DNA of 64,000 nucleotides, from contig NZ_DAIDJE010000178.1 in NCBI RefSeq assembly GCF_027451485.1, positions 1-64,000 of the forward strand. The letters run 5' to 3'. The translations under genes were made by a program, and so were the position numbers. The number at the start of each line of letters is the position of its first letter. Within the stretch, counting starts at the first letter, position 1. Source of the stretch: Bradyrhizobium sp. (GTDB taxonomy: Bacteria; Pseudomonadota; Alphaproteobacteria; Rhizobiales; Xanthobacteraceae). Shown here one piece after another: positions 20,007 through 28,472 of the stretch. Under the pieces are notes generated by a model. It was not told the origin of the DNA. It searched no databases and saw nothing but the letters and a program-made list of their open reading frames with translations.

Positions 20007-20870
20007 TCAGGACTTTGCGGACGACCCACGGCGGCGCTTTGGCGAGAGCAACTGCCCCCGCGAGGAAAATCCGCGCCATTCCGTGCTCCAGCCGACTCTG
20101 CGGGTGTGCCCCCGCTTTCCCTGAAGTGCGAACACTGCGCCCTGCGGGTCGGTACAGCGGGCGACGGAGAGACCGCTGGACAACTCCTCGTCTTTGCGGG
20201 AGGCCGCGCCACCGCCGACTTCAACGCGTTCGATCGCCGCATCCAGATCATCGACGTTGAAATAGAACAGCCAGTACGAGAGCGGTTCGGTCGCTCGCTT
20301 CTCGATCGCACCACCGATCACCTGGCCACCAGCGGAAAACGAATGATGGCCTACTGAAGAAGCGGGCTCGTCTTCCACCTTCTGCCAACCGAACAGCTCG
20401 CTATAAAACGCAAACTGCTTCTGCAGATCGGCAGCAAGCAGTTCGTGCCAACCGACACGACCACCCTTGCTCATTTCGGCCGGATGTTGCGGCCTTATCT
20501 GCAAATGGTCGATCAACGCAAAGTTTGCGGAGTTGGGATCGGCAACCACCGAAATCAGGCCAATATTGGTGTCGGTTGGGGCCACGTACACGCCGCCTCC
20601 GAGCCGTTTGATCCCGTCAACCGTCGCCTGCACATTTTCGACACCGATGTACCCCATCCATCGCGGCCTCGCGCCCATTCTGCGACCTTCTTCCGGCAAT
20701 TCCATCAGTCCGGCCGCCGGGAGGGCGCCTGTGGTGAACAGCGTATAGGACAACGTCGGTGTGGACGCCTCTTGCGCTCCCCAGCCAATCACGTCGGCAT
20801 AGAAGGCCGAGGCACCTGCCACGTCGGTAGTTATCAATTCGTACCAAGCGAAGTACCGGGGATCGGCCAA
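20007..20870 (-). CDS. VOC (glyoxalase/bleomycin resistance) family protein with two domains
   Basis: ADPRYFAWYELITTDVAGASAFYADVIGW ... KGGRVGWHELLAADLQKQFAFYSELFGWQ. Confidence 0.88.
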   Translation of the reverse strand: MADPRYFAWYELITTDVAGASAFYADVIGWGAQEASTPTLSYTLFTTGALPAAGLMELPEEGRRMGARPRWMGYIGVENVQATVDGIKRLGGGVYVAPTDTNIGLISVVADPNSANFALIDHLQIRPQHPAEMSKGGRVGWHELLAADLQKQFAFYSELFGWQKVEDEPASSVGHHSFSAGGQVIGGAIEKRATEPLSYWLFYFNVDDLDAAIERVEVGGGAASRKDEELSSGLSVARCTDPQGAVFALQGKRGHTRRVGWSTEWRGFSSRGQLLSPKRRRGSSAKS

Positions 20871-21093
20871 GTTCGTCTCGTTGTTCGCGCCCGCAAAAAG
20901 CTGCGTCAGGCCGTTCAGCCGTAATGGCTGAACCTGTCAGGCGCAAGGCTCGACTTACCGGGATCGAACGTCGACCGAAGCGATGACTATTCGCCTGACG
21001 GTTCGGAACTGAGGACCCTTCCGATCGTTGCTCCGCTGATGTTCAAAGCTCACGCCCGGCCCTATCGGGCAACGCCTGGGATGATGAATAAAA

Positions 21094-21130
21094 CATGAAT
21101 GAACGGCATCGCAGGCATCGTTCATGAATG
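21094..21130. promoter_or_regulatory. Candidate operator upstream of the RiPP precursor gene
   Basis: Direct repeat CATGAATG (21094-21101, 21123-21130) combined with inverted repeat ATGAACG (21099-21105)/CGTTCAT (21119-21125). Confidence 0.3.
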
Positions 21131-21254
21131 TGAAATTTGGGCTGTTCGGCAGGCTTTGAGCCTCTGGGGAAAGCTCCTCAGCTTGCGAGGGATCACCCCT
21201 TGCAGTAGAGTCTTACTACTCGAACCGCTTGCGAAAAAATGGAGGATTCCAGTA

Positions 21255-21668
21255 ATGGCACGTGTGAAACGACCTTCGAAGCAGAAGCGAGTGAAGGCCG
21301 CGCTTCCCGCCTTGGGCGCAGCTGGCTTGACATTTTCGATGGTGGGCGGAGCGTCGGCTGCAGCGGTGCCGGGCAACGACGCAACGCCCTCGACCAATTA
21401 TTCCCCCAATCATCAGATCACGCTCGGCGAAGAAGAAATCGCTGACGTCAGCCTCGCGACGTTCTACGTTTTCGACAAAGAGAACACTGCGGCAGCGGAG
21501 GATGGTGTACAGGTCGCATGGCGCGGGTGCGGCCACGGATGCGGTGGCTGTCGCGGATGCCGCGGATGCGGCGGATGCGGTCGCGGCTGTGGCTGCGGTG
21601 GTTGCGGCTGGGGCTGGGGCTGGGGTGGCGGCTGCTGCCTGTCCTGGGGTGCATGCAGGTTGTGCTAG
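21255..21668 (+). CDS. Predicted RiPP (TOMM) precursor peptide with Gly/Cys-rich core
   Basis: 137 aa; RBS-like ggagga before ATG; N-terminal hydrophobic signal-like segment; LGEEEIADVSLATFYVFDKEN leader; tail RGCGHGCGGCRGCRGCGGCGRGCGCGGCGWGWGWGGGCCLSWGACRLC; just upstream of YcaO and SagB genes. Confidence 0.85.
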   Translation: MARVKRPSKQKRVKAALPALGAAGLTFSMVGGASAAAVPGNDATPSTNYSPNHQITLGEEEIADVSLATFYVFDKENTAAAEDGVQVAWRGCGHGCGGCRGCRGCGGCGRGCGCGGCGWGWGWGGGCCLSWGACRLC

Positions 21669-21738
21669 GCGAGTTCGCCTGACTAGTTTACTCAAAGACG
21701 ATTGTTATGGCCGGGTTCGACGTCGTCGACCCGGCCAT
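21667..21738 (+). terminator. Two stem-loops between precursor and cyclodehydratase genes (possible attenuator)
   Basis: AGGCG-AGTT-CGCCT (21667-21680, starting in the stop codon) and ATGGCCGGGTTCGAC-GTC-GTCGACCCGGCCAT (21707-21738, 14 bp with one bulge); no strong T tract. Confidence 0.45.
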
Positions 21739-21902
21739 GCAATGTATCCTGAAGTTATCGCCGCCAGTTTGCAGCGCCATGCAGTGGCGGCTGCCACGAG
21801 CCCTCATCAGAAAAGAAGACACCCGGGCGCCGATTGGATTGAGGGAGATCTCGATCCGACAGAACCTCCTGCATTGGCAGGTCGCCGCGCCAGGCAAGCT
21901 TC

Positions 21903-24176
21903 GTGCACCAGACCATGAAAGCCACACGCAAGACCGCCTCATCGCGCCGCACGGCGAAAAAAGACATCGCTCAATTCGCGCCGAATTTCACAGTCTATGT
22001 GCTGCCGCCGGATGCGGTCTGTCTTTATTCGGAAGACAGGAAGTTTTTCCTGCACGGCGAGCTTTACTGCGCGCTTGCAAACGCCATTGGTAAAGGTGGC
22101 AAGAGCCTGACGCAGCTTGTCGCCGAAATCGGAAAGCGCTTTCCGCCCGAAAAGGTCGAGGAAGCACTCAAGCGCCTGATCGAACGTCGCTACATCGTTG
22201 AGGCATCACCGACATCAGGCAGCATTCTCGCCGGTTATTGGGCAAGCCTCGGCCTCCCCCCTGGCGTCGCCGAGCAAAATCTTGCGAACTGCCGCGTGCG
22301 TGTCGAAGCGATCGATGTGCAAGGTATCAAGGAATTCACGAAGGCACTCAGCGAATTCGGCGTCAATATTGTCTCACGCTCCGCCGACCTGACGGTGACG
22401 CTTGCAAACGACTATCTGGAGCGGCGTCTTGCCGAATTAAACGCGCAACGGGCAAAGGACGGCACTCAATGGTTGTTGGCGCAACCCTCGGGCGCCTTCC
22501 CACTGGTCGGGCCGGTTTTCAACCCCGGGAAGGGACCTTGCTGGACCTGTTTGTTCGATCGCATGATCCGCAATCGCGAGGTCAAGGGCTTTCTCGATCG
22601 CGGCGGCGTACTTCCGATTGCCACGTCACCCCTCGCGCGCCAGCCGCTCGGCCAGGGCGCCATTCAGTTCGCGGCCCTCGAAATCGCCAAGGCCATCGCC
22701 ACCGGCTTTCGTACCGAGCTGAGCAATCATATTGTCAGTCATGACTTTCTGGGGTCGACGACCGCCAAGCACTTTGTGCCGCACCGTCCCCAATGCCCGA
22801 CTTGCGGCAACAAGAAGCTGCGCGATCCGAAACGTCAGCCAGCGCCGATTGATCTCGGGCCCGGGCTTAAGCTAATGATCACCAGTGGCGGGTACCGGAC
22901 AGTCTCCTCGCGCGCCACGGTCGCGCGATTCCGCAAGCATGTCAGCCCGCTGACAGGAGTGCTCAAGAAGCTGGAGCGGATCGAAGCCGATCTGCCCATG
23001 AACACAAACTTTTTTGCCGGCCACAATTTTTCCGGACCTGCCTTGACGATCGACGCGCTCAGAGCAGGGCTGACCGGCGGAAGCTTTGGCAAGGGCTCAA
23101 CCGCCGAGCAGGCGGAAGCCAGCGCGCTGATGGAAGCGATCGAGCGCTATTCCGGAATTTTCCAGGGCGATGAGATCCGCACCACGAAACGCTTTACCGA
23201 TTTTGAACCCGGTGAGGCCATCAATCCCGAGGACGTGCTGCTGTTCAGCGACGCCCAGTATAACTCGCCCGGCGCCGAGCCGGATGATTTCCATCATGTC
23301 CCTAAGCGCTTCGATCCTACGACCAGGATCGAATGGACGCCGGTCTGGTCGCTACGCGATCAGCGCTTCAGGTATTTGCCGACCAGTCTGATGTATTTCT
23401 TCTACGGCGGGCGCGAGGGATCTTACAACGCCGATTCCAACGGCTGTGCGGCCGGCAATACGTTGCAGGAGGCCATCGTTCAAGGCTTCCTTGAGCTCGT
23501 GGAGCGCGACGCCTACGCAATCTGGTGGTACAACCGGCTCCAGCGCGAAGAACTCGATCTCAGCCAGTTCGACGATTCCTATGTTCAGGATTTGCGGCGG
23601 CAGCTTGCGGACCAGGGGCGCAAGCTGTGGGTGCTCGACATCACCACCGATCTCGGCGTGCCGGCCTACGTGGCAATCCTGCACTGGATGCAGAATGGAC
23701 ACGAGAATATCGAATTCGGCTCCGGCGCGCATTTCGACAGCCGCATCGCATTGCTGCGTGCGCTGACCGAACTCAATCAGTTCCTGTCAATCGGCTTGAT
23801 GAACGGCGGCACAGGCGAGAAACCCAGTCTCGACAATGTCACCCCCCTGCATCTCGGCAATTATCCGTTCCTGCTGCCGAATGGCCGGCCGGCGGCGCCA
23901 ATCATCTCGGGTTCGAAGTTCGGGCCGCTCGACGACACCCGCAAGCAGGTCGATGCGTGCGTCGAGATCGCCCGACAGGCGGGATTGGATTTTCTTGTCC
24001 TCGACCAGACAAGGCCCGACGTCGAGACATCGGTCGTCCGGATCATCGTTCCGGGCTTGCGTCATTTCTATCGCCGTTTCGGGCCGGGACGTCTCTACGA
24101 TGTTCCTGTCAAGCTTGGCCTGCGCGAGACGCCCATCGCGGAAAGCGAACTGACGCCATTCCTGCCTCATACCTGA
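21903..24176 (+). CDS. TOMM cyclodehydratase: fused N-terminal peptide-clamp/zinc-Cys domain and C-terminal YcaO domain
   Basis: 757 aa; Cys pairs CWTC and CPTC; YcaO ATP-site motifs AEASALMEAIERYSG and ADSNGCAAGNTLQEAIVQGFLELVERDAYAIWWYNR; C-terminus TPFLPHT. Confidence 0.93.
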   Translation: MHQTMKATRKTASSRRTAKKDIAQFAPNFTVYVLPPDAVCLYSEDRKFFLHGELYCALANAIGKGGKSLTQLVAEIGKRFPPEKVEEALKRLIERRYIVEASPTSGSILAGYWASLGLPPGVAEQNLANCRVRVEAIDVQGIKEFTKALSEFGVNIVSRSADLTVTLANDYLERRLAELNAQRAKDGTQWLLAQPSGAFPLVGPVFNPGKGPCWTCLFDRMIRNREVKGFLDRGGVLPIATSPLARQPLGQGAIQFAALEIAKAIATGFRTELSNHIVSHDFLGSTTAKHFVPHRPQCPTCGNKKLRDPKRQPAPIDLGPGLKLMITSGGYRTVSSRATVARFRKHVSPLTGVLKKLERIEADLPMNTNFFAGHNFSGPALTIDALRAGLTGGSFGKGSTAEQAEASALMEAIERYSGIFQGDEIRTTKRFTDFEPGEAINPEDVLLFSDAQYNSPGAEPDDFHHVPKRFDPTTRIEWTPVWSLRDQRFRYLPTSLMYFFYGGREGSYNADSNGCAAGNTLQEAIVQGFLELVERDAYAIWWYNRLQREELDLSQFDDSYVQDLRRQLADQGRKLWVLDITTDLGVPAYVAILHWMQNGHENIEFGSGAHFDSRIALLRALTELNQFLSIGLMNGGTGEKPSLDNVTPLHLGNYPFLLPNGRPAAPIISGSKFGPLDDTRKQVDACVEIARQAGLDFLVLDQTRPDVETSVVRIIVPGLRHFYRRFGPGRLYDVPVKLGLRETPIAESELTPFLPHT

Positions 24177-24188
24177 GAGGAGAATCGG

Positions 24189-25661
24189 TTGGCCGTCGCA
24201 ACGAAACCCCGTAGTCGCATCGCAAAGGGGCCGCTGCTTGCGGGCCGGCTCAACCCACGCGTTGCGCTCGATGCACAGGCGGACGGTAACGTGGTCGCGC
24301 GCTTCGACGGCCATGCCCTGGGCCTTGGAAAGTTCAGCGAGGCGACCATAAGGCGCCTTGGCGAACTTCGCGGCGGATTGCCGCTCGCCTCAGTTAAGCC
24401 AGGCCGCGCGGCCGACAAGGAGCTCGATCTGCTTCTCCGGCGATTGGCACATAGCGGACTTCTGGAATACCGTCTTGGACCTGCGCGCGGCGGCGACGAC
24501 GTGGTGATCGAACCCCAGATCGCGGATTATTGGCCGCAGATCGCCAAGATCGCCAATACGGATACGATTGCCCTGTCGCGGTTTGCTTATCTGCGCCGGC
24601 GTGGCAAGGAAATGGTGCTGGAATCGCCACGCGCCGGCGCCTTGTTCAGGATCGGCGACCCCAGGATTGCTGCAGCCCTCACTACGCTCGCGCATCCGCA
24701 GAAGATCAACCGGTATCGCAAGGAGCGCGGCTTTCCCGGACTGGAGGTTCTGGGCTTGCTCCTGGATTGCCAGATCCTGTTCAAGCTCAAGCCAGGGGAC
24801 GCCGCCGGCCTGCGCGCCTCCGAAGGCGATCCCAACCTCGTCCTATGGGACTTCCACGATCTGTTGTTTCACACCCGCAGCACCGATGGGCGGCAAGCCA
24901 ACCCGCTGGGCGGGCTTTACTCCTATGCCGATCTGATGCCTCCGCTGCCGGCAGTGCGTCCGCCCTGGCCTGGAGAAGTCATCGCGCTGGAGGGCTCGAC
25001 CCGGCCGGCCCCCACGCCCTCGCCGTTCGCATCCCTCCTCGGCTCGCGACATTCGATACGTGACTTCGATGATGAGCATCCCATCACGCTGTCCGAATTG
25101 GCCGCCTTCCTGCAGACTGCCGCCCGGGTGCAGGCAAAATGGACGTCGGGTGGTGATACGGGCGAGGAAGGCCCGGAGGTTTCGTATGCCTCCCGTCCTT
25201 ATCCGTCGGGCGGCGCAGCCTACGAGCTCGAACTCTATCTTGCCGTCGAAAAATGCGACGGGCTGGCGCGCGGATTTTACCACTACGATGCCGACCGGCA
25301 TGCACTGACAGCCATCGAAGTCGGCGCCCGGGATCTCGATGCCCAGCTTTTGGACGCTGAATTCGCCATCGGCGCCTCGCACGTTCCGCAGATCCTGATT
25401 GTAATCGCGGCGCGCTTCGGCCGGGTATCCTGGAAATACAGCTCGGTGGCTTATTCACTTATCCTGAAGGATGTCGGCGTGTTGACTCAGACGCTTTATC
25501 TGGCCGCCGCCGATCTGGGACTTGGCGGATGCGCGATCGGCACCAACAATATCGATCGGTTCGCCCGCATGACCGGCCTCGATTTTTCCGTCGAGGGCTC
25601 GGTCGGTCAATTTGCCCTCGGCCGCGGCCGACCGGAGCGTGCCGGCGCGGAGCGCGGATAG
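24189..25661 (+). CDS. SagB/ThcOx-family FMN-dependent dehydrogenase
   Basis: SRHSIRDFDDEHPITLSELAAFLQTAARVQ, RPYPSGGAAYELELYLAVEKCDGLARGFYHYDADRHAL, YSLILKDVGVLTQTLYLAAADLGLGGCAIGTNN. Confidence 0.92.
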   Translation: MAVATKPRSRIAKGPLLAGRLNPRVALDAQADGNVVARFDGHALGLGKFSEATIRRLGELRGGLPLASVKPGRAADKELDLLLRRLAHSGLLEYRLGPARGGDDVVIEPQIADYWPQIAKIANTDTIALSRFAYLRRRGKEMVLESPRAGALFRIGDPRIAAALTTLAHPQKINRYRKERGFPGLEVLGLLLDCQILFKLKPGDAAGLRASEGDPNLVLWDFHDLLFHTRSTDGRQANPLGGLYSYADLMPPLPAVRPPWPGEVIALEGSTRPAPTPSPFASLLGSRHSIRDFDDEHPITLSELAAFLQTAARVQAKWTSGGDTGEEGPEVSYASRPYPSGGAAYELELYLAVEKCDGLARGFYHYDADRHALTAIEVGARDLDAQLLDAEFAIGASHVPQILIVIAARFGRVSWKYSSVAYSLILKDVGVLTQTLYLAAADLGLGGCAIGTNNIDRFARMTGLDFSVEGSVGQFALGRGRPERAGAERG

Positions 25662-25873
25662 ACCCCGACATCGTTGGAGTTCCGACCCTGTTGACGAAAT
25701 TCTCCTGAAAAGGCCATTCGAGATGGCCGGTACGGAGAGAAGCGCGCACTGACTAGGATGCAGCGTCGCCTGGTACTCCGAGGGACGTTTGCAGCCATCG
25801 CTTTCGCAAACGCGGTGCAGGCCTCAAGCTCGTGGTGAGCAACTCAATGTGTCCGGAACGGACCCGGTGAAAT

Positions 25874-25950
25874 TGGTCGGGGCAGCTGGATTCGAACCAA
25901 CGACCTGCAGTACCCAAAACTGCCGCGCTACCAGGCTGCGCTATACCCCG
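25874..25950 (-). tRNA. tRNA-Pro (anticodon TGG)
   Basis: CGGGGTATAGCGCAGCCTGGTAGCGCGGCAGTTTTGGGTACTGCAGGTCGTTGGTTCGAATCCAGCTGCCCCGACCA folds as a cloverleaf with 7-nt loop TTTGGGT. Confidence 0.95.
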
Positions 25951-26100
25951 ATCCTTGGAAGACCTCGTCGATACACGCTTAGGCCCCCGTCAGCAAGGCA
26001 GGACGGGTTGGGACTTTCGCGGAGACGCCTCAGCAAGATAGTCAACACCAACACATAAGACTTTGGCCGAGCGAAGGAATGAGGGCGTCCGATTTCTTCG

Positions 26101-26601
26101 TTACTTGGTGTGGAAGAGGGGATGGGCCACCAGATCACCGGGCCTGATCCCATATTTTTGGGCGGTACCGGCGATGACCTCGAGCACGCCCTTTGCCAAT
26201 CCCCTGGATGGAATGATCTTGGTCGAGAGCGGCTCGGTATTTTCCGCGATGCGGAGAATGCGGCCGTCTGCCCGAATGAAAATCATGTCGAGTGGGATGT
26301 AGGTATTCTTCATCCACATCGACACCTCCTGCTCGGGAGTGAAGTCGAAAAGCATGCCTTTTCCCTCGGGCAGCTCCTTGCGGTACATCAATCCGGTGGT
26401 CTTCTCCGCCTCTGTCGTTGCCATCTCAACCGAAAATACGCGCACGCCGGTTTTCGTCACGATCTCGAGCGGCTGGACCGATACCGCGTAGACAGCGGAG
26501 CCGGCGAACATCCACAGTCCGCAGGCCAGAGCGAAGGGCATCCAGATCCGCAAATACGGAAAGCGCCAAGCGGCAGCCTGACCAGACCTTGTCGACAGCA
26601 T
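26101..26601 (-). CDS. DUF192 family protein with N-terminal signal/TM segment
   Basis: FSVEMATTEAEKTTGLMYRKELPEGKGMLFDFTPEQEVSMWMKNTYIPLDMIFIRADGRI. Confidence 0.93.
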   Translation of the reverse strand: MLSTRSGQAAAWRFPYLRIWMPFALACGLWMFAGSAVYAVSVQPLEIVTKTGVRVFSVEMATTEAEKTTGLMYRKELPEGKGMLFDFTPEQEVSMWMKNTYIPLDMIFIRADGRILRIAENTEPLSTKIIPSRGLAKGVLEVIAGTAQKYGIRPGDLVAHPLFHTK

Positions 26602-26786
26602 TCGTCTCACCACGCCATGATTAAAAAGCGCCGGCTCACGTTCCGGCGCGAGCTTAGAAGTGCCCCGTTTGTAACATCGGCGCGGTCGACTGCGGCAGTC
26701 ACTTTTGTGAGTTTTAGAGCTGGATGCACCCGGGCGGCGTACCATACGCCACGACATCGAAACGAATTTGGAGGTCAGCCGTGGCC

Positions 26787-27467
26787 TTAGTGCGATGAGA
26801 GACCAGGCGAGCCCATCTCCGGCTGGATCTCGGCGGCCATCATACCCTTGGAACCCGGCCCGTAGCGGACCAATACGTACTGCCCAGGGCGCAGCTCCGT
26901 CATGCCATAACGGCGGAGCGTTTCCATGTGGACGAAGATGTCGGGGGTCCCCTCCCCGCAAGTCAGGAAGCCGAACCCGCGAAGCCGGTTGAACCATTTC
27001 ACCTGCGCGCGCTCGAGCCCACTGGTCGGCGTAACACTGACATGAGTTCGCGGCGGAAGCATTTGAGCGGGATGGATCGCGGTCGATTCATCCATCGAGA
27101 CGACTCGAAACGCCTGATAACCTTTGGCCCGTTGCACGCACTCGCAAACAACCCGTGCGCCCTCATAGGCGGTCTGATAACCGTCGCGGCGCAGGACGGT
27201 CACATGCAGAAGCACATCCGGCCAGCCATTGTCCGGGACGATAAACCCGTAGCCCTTCGAGGCATCGAACCATTTGATAACGCCGCTGATTTCGACAAGG
27301 TTTGCTGCGACGTCGCCCAAGCCCTGCATCGCATCGAGTGCTGGATCGCGCGGGCCACCGGCCGAAAATCCAGCACCGAACCTTCCCGGTGCAGCCGCCC
27401 CGCCGGGCGATTGACCTCCGAGCTTCTTGGACTCAAATCCGTCCGACCCCATGACCCCGGACCCCAC
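26787..27467 (-). CDS. Protein with two cold shock domains
   Basis: EISGVIKWFDASKGYGFIVPDNGWPDVLLHVTVLRRDG and ERAQVKWFNRLRGFGFLTCGEGTPDIFVHMETLRRYG. Confidence 0.92.
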   Translation of the reverse strand: MGSGVMGSDGFESKKLGGQSPGGAAAPGRFGAGFSAGGPRDPALDAMQGLGDVAANLVEISGVIKWFDASKGYGFIVPDNGWPDVLLHVTVLRRDGYQTAYEGARVVCECVQRAKGYQAFRVVSMDESTAIHPAQMLPPRTHVSVTPTSGLERAQVKWFNRLRGFGFLTCGEGTPDIFVHMETLRRYGMTELRPGQYVLVRYGPGSKGMMAAEIQPEMGSPGLSSH

Positions 27468-27642
27468 ACATCAACATCCCGCCAGCGAACGCTGCGGTGA
27501 CCGTCGCGTCTACCAATTCTCAAGAAGACGCCAGCGAATCTTTCGAATCAAAAGATAACACTCTCGCTTGCGCCGCATAGACAAAAAAACGATCCTTTCG
27601 CCACCTATGAACAGCCTTGCGCATTGGCGAATCAGTCAGACG

Positions 27643-28404
27643 TCAGTTGCCCACAAACGGGCCCAGCGTGTCCCCGATATCGTGGTGGATCACGAGATCG
27701 GCCATATCGTCCTGTTCGGTGGGTTGGTTGTTGATAATGACAAGGCGCGCTCCGGCGTTTTTCGCCATCAATGGAAAGCCAGCCGCCGGCCAAACGACCA
27801 GCGAAGAACCGATCGCAATGAACAGGTCGCATTGTTGCGCGAGTTCCCTCGCGCGCTGCATGGCATCCTCCGGCATCGCTTGACCAAACGAGATGGTCGC
27901 CGTCTTGACCGGTGCGTCGCAGGTTGCGCACTCAGGCGCATGACCCAACGTTTCGAAACGTTCCTTCACCCAACCCAAATCGTAGGTCAGCCCGCATCCG
28001 ATGCACCTCGCGTAGGTCGTGTTGCCGTGCAACTCGATGACGTGATCGGCGGCGAAGCCTGATGCTTGATGCAAATTATCAATATTCTGAGTGATGACCG
28101 CCGGCACCTTGCCCGCACGATAGAGCGTTGCGAGTGCGCGGTGGCCGCGGCCCGGAGAAGCCGCAGCAAACGTCGGCTCCATGGCAAAGCGGCGCCGCCA
28201 GGATTCATCCCGGGCCGCCCGGCTGGCGGTAAACTCATCAAAAGGGATCGGTCGGTTGCGCGACCACAGTCCGCCCGGCGAGCGAAAATCCGGAATGCCG
28301 CACTCAGTCGAAATGCCGGCGCCTGTAAAGGGAACGATAACGGCGGCTTCCGCGATCATTTCGCCTAGTCGTTCGACGCTGCTGCTGAAGTCCGACGCAA
28401 TCAC
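27643..28404 (-). CDS. Sir2 family NAD-dependent protein deacylase
   Basis: VPFTGAGISTECGIPDFRSPGGLW, ITQNIDNLHQASG, ELHGNTTYARCIGCG. Confidence 0.95.
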   Translation of the reverse strand: MIASDFSSSVERLGEMIAEAAVIVPFTGAGISTECGIPDFRSPGGLWSRNRPIPFDEFTASRAARDESWRRRFAMEPTFAAASPGRGHRALATLYRAGKVPAVITQNIDNLHQASGFAADHVIELHGNTTYARCIGCGLTYDLGWVKERFETLGHAPECATCDAPVKTATISFGQAMPEDAMQRARELAQQCDLFIAIGSSLVVWPAAGFPLMAKNAGARLVIINNQPTEQDDMADLVIHHDIGDTLGPFVGN

Positions 28405-28472
28405 GACAAATAGCCCCGACGCTTCCGTGTATTCCGCACATCAGGCTGGCCCGATGGCTATTTCGAGGTCAT

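Noticed and set aside
21099-21254. Upstream extension of the precursor ORF (MNGIAGIVHECEIW...)
   Set aside because: ATG at 21255 has a good RBS-like sequence and the signal-like N-terminus; the upstream extension contains the putative regulatory repeats.
21528-21660. Repetitive GGTTGCGGC-like DNA considered as a minisatellite or CRISPR-like array
   Set aside because: Repeats are in frame, variable and explained by the Gly/Cys-rich peptide; no regular repeat/spacer structure.
21255-21668. Interpretation of the Gly/Cys protein as a metallothionein
   Set aside because: Adjacent YcaO and SagB genes make a RiPP substrate more likely; kept as an alternative in the core-peptide finding.
26602-26997. 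N-terminal extension of the DUF192 ORF
   Set aside because: Extension is Arg/Pro-rich shadow sequence; ATG at 26601 gives a normal signal/TM N-terminus.
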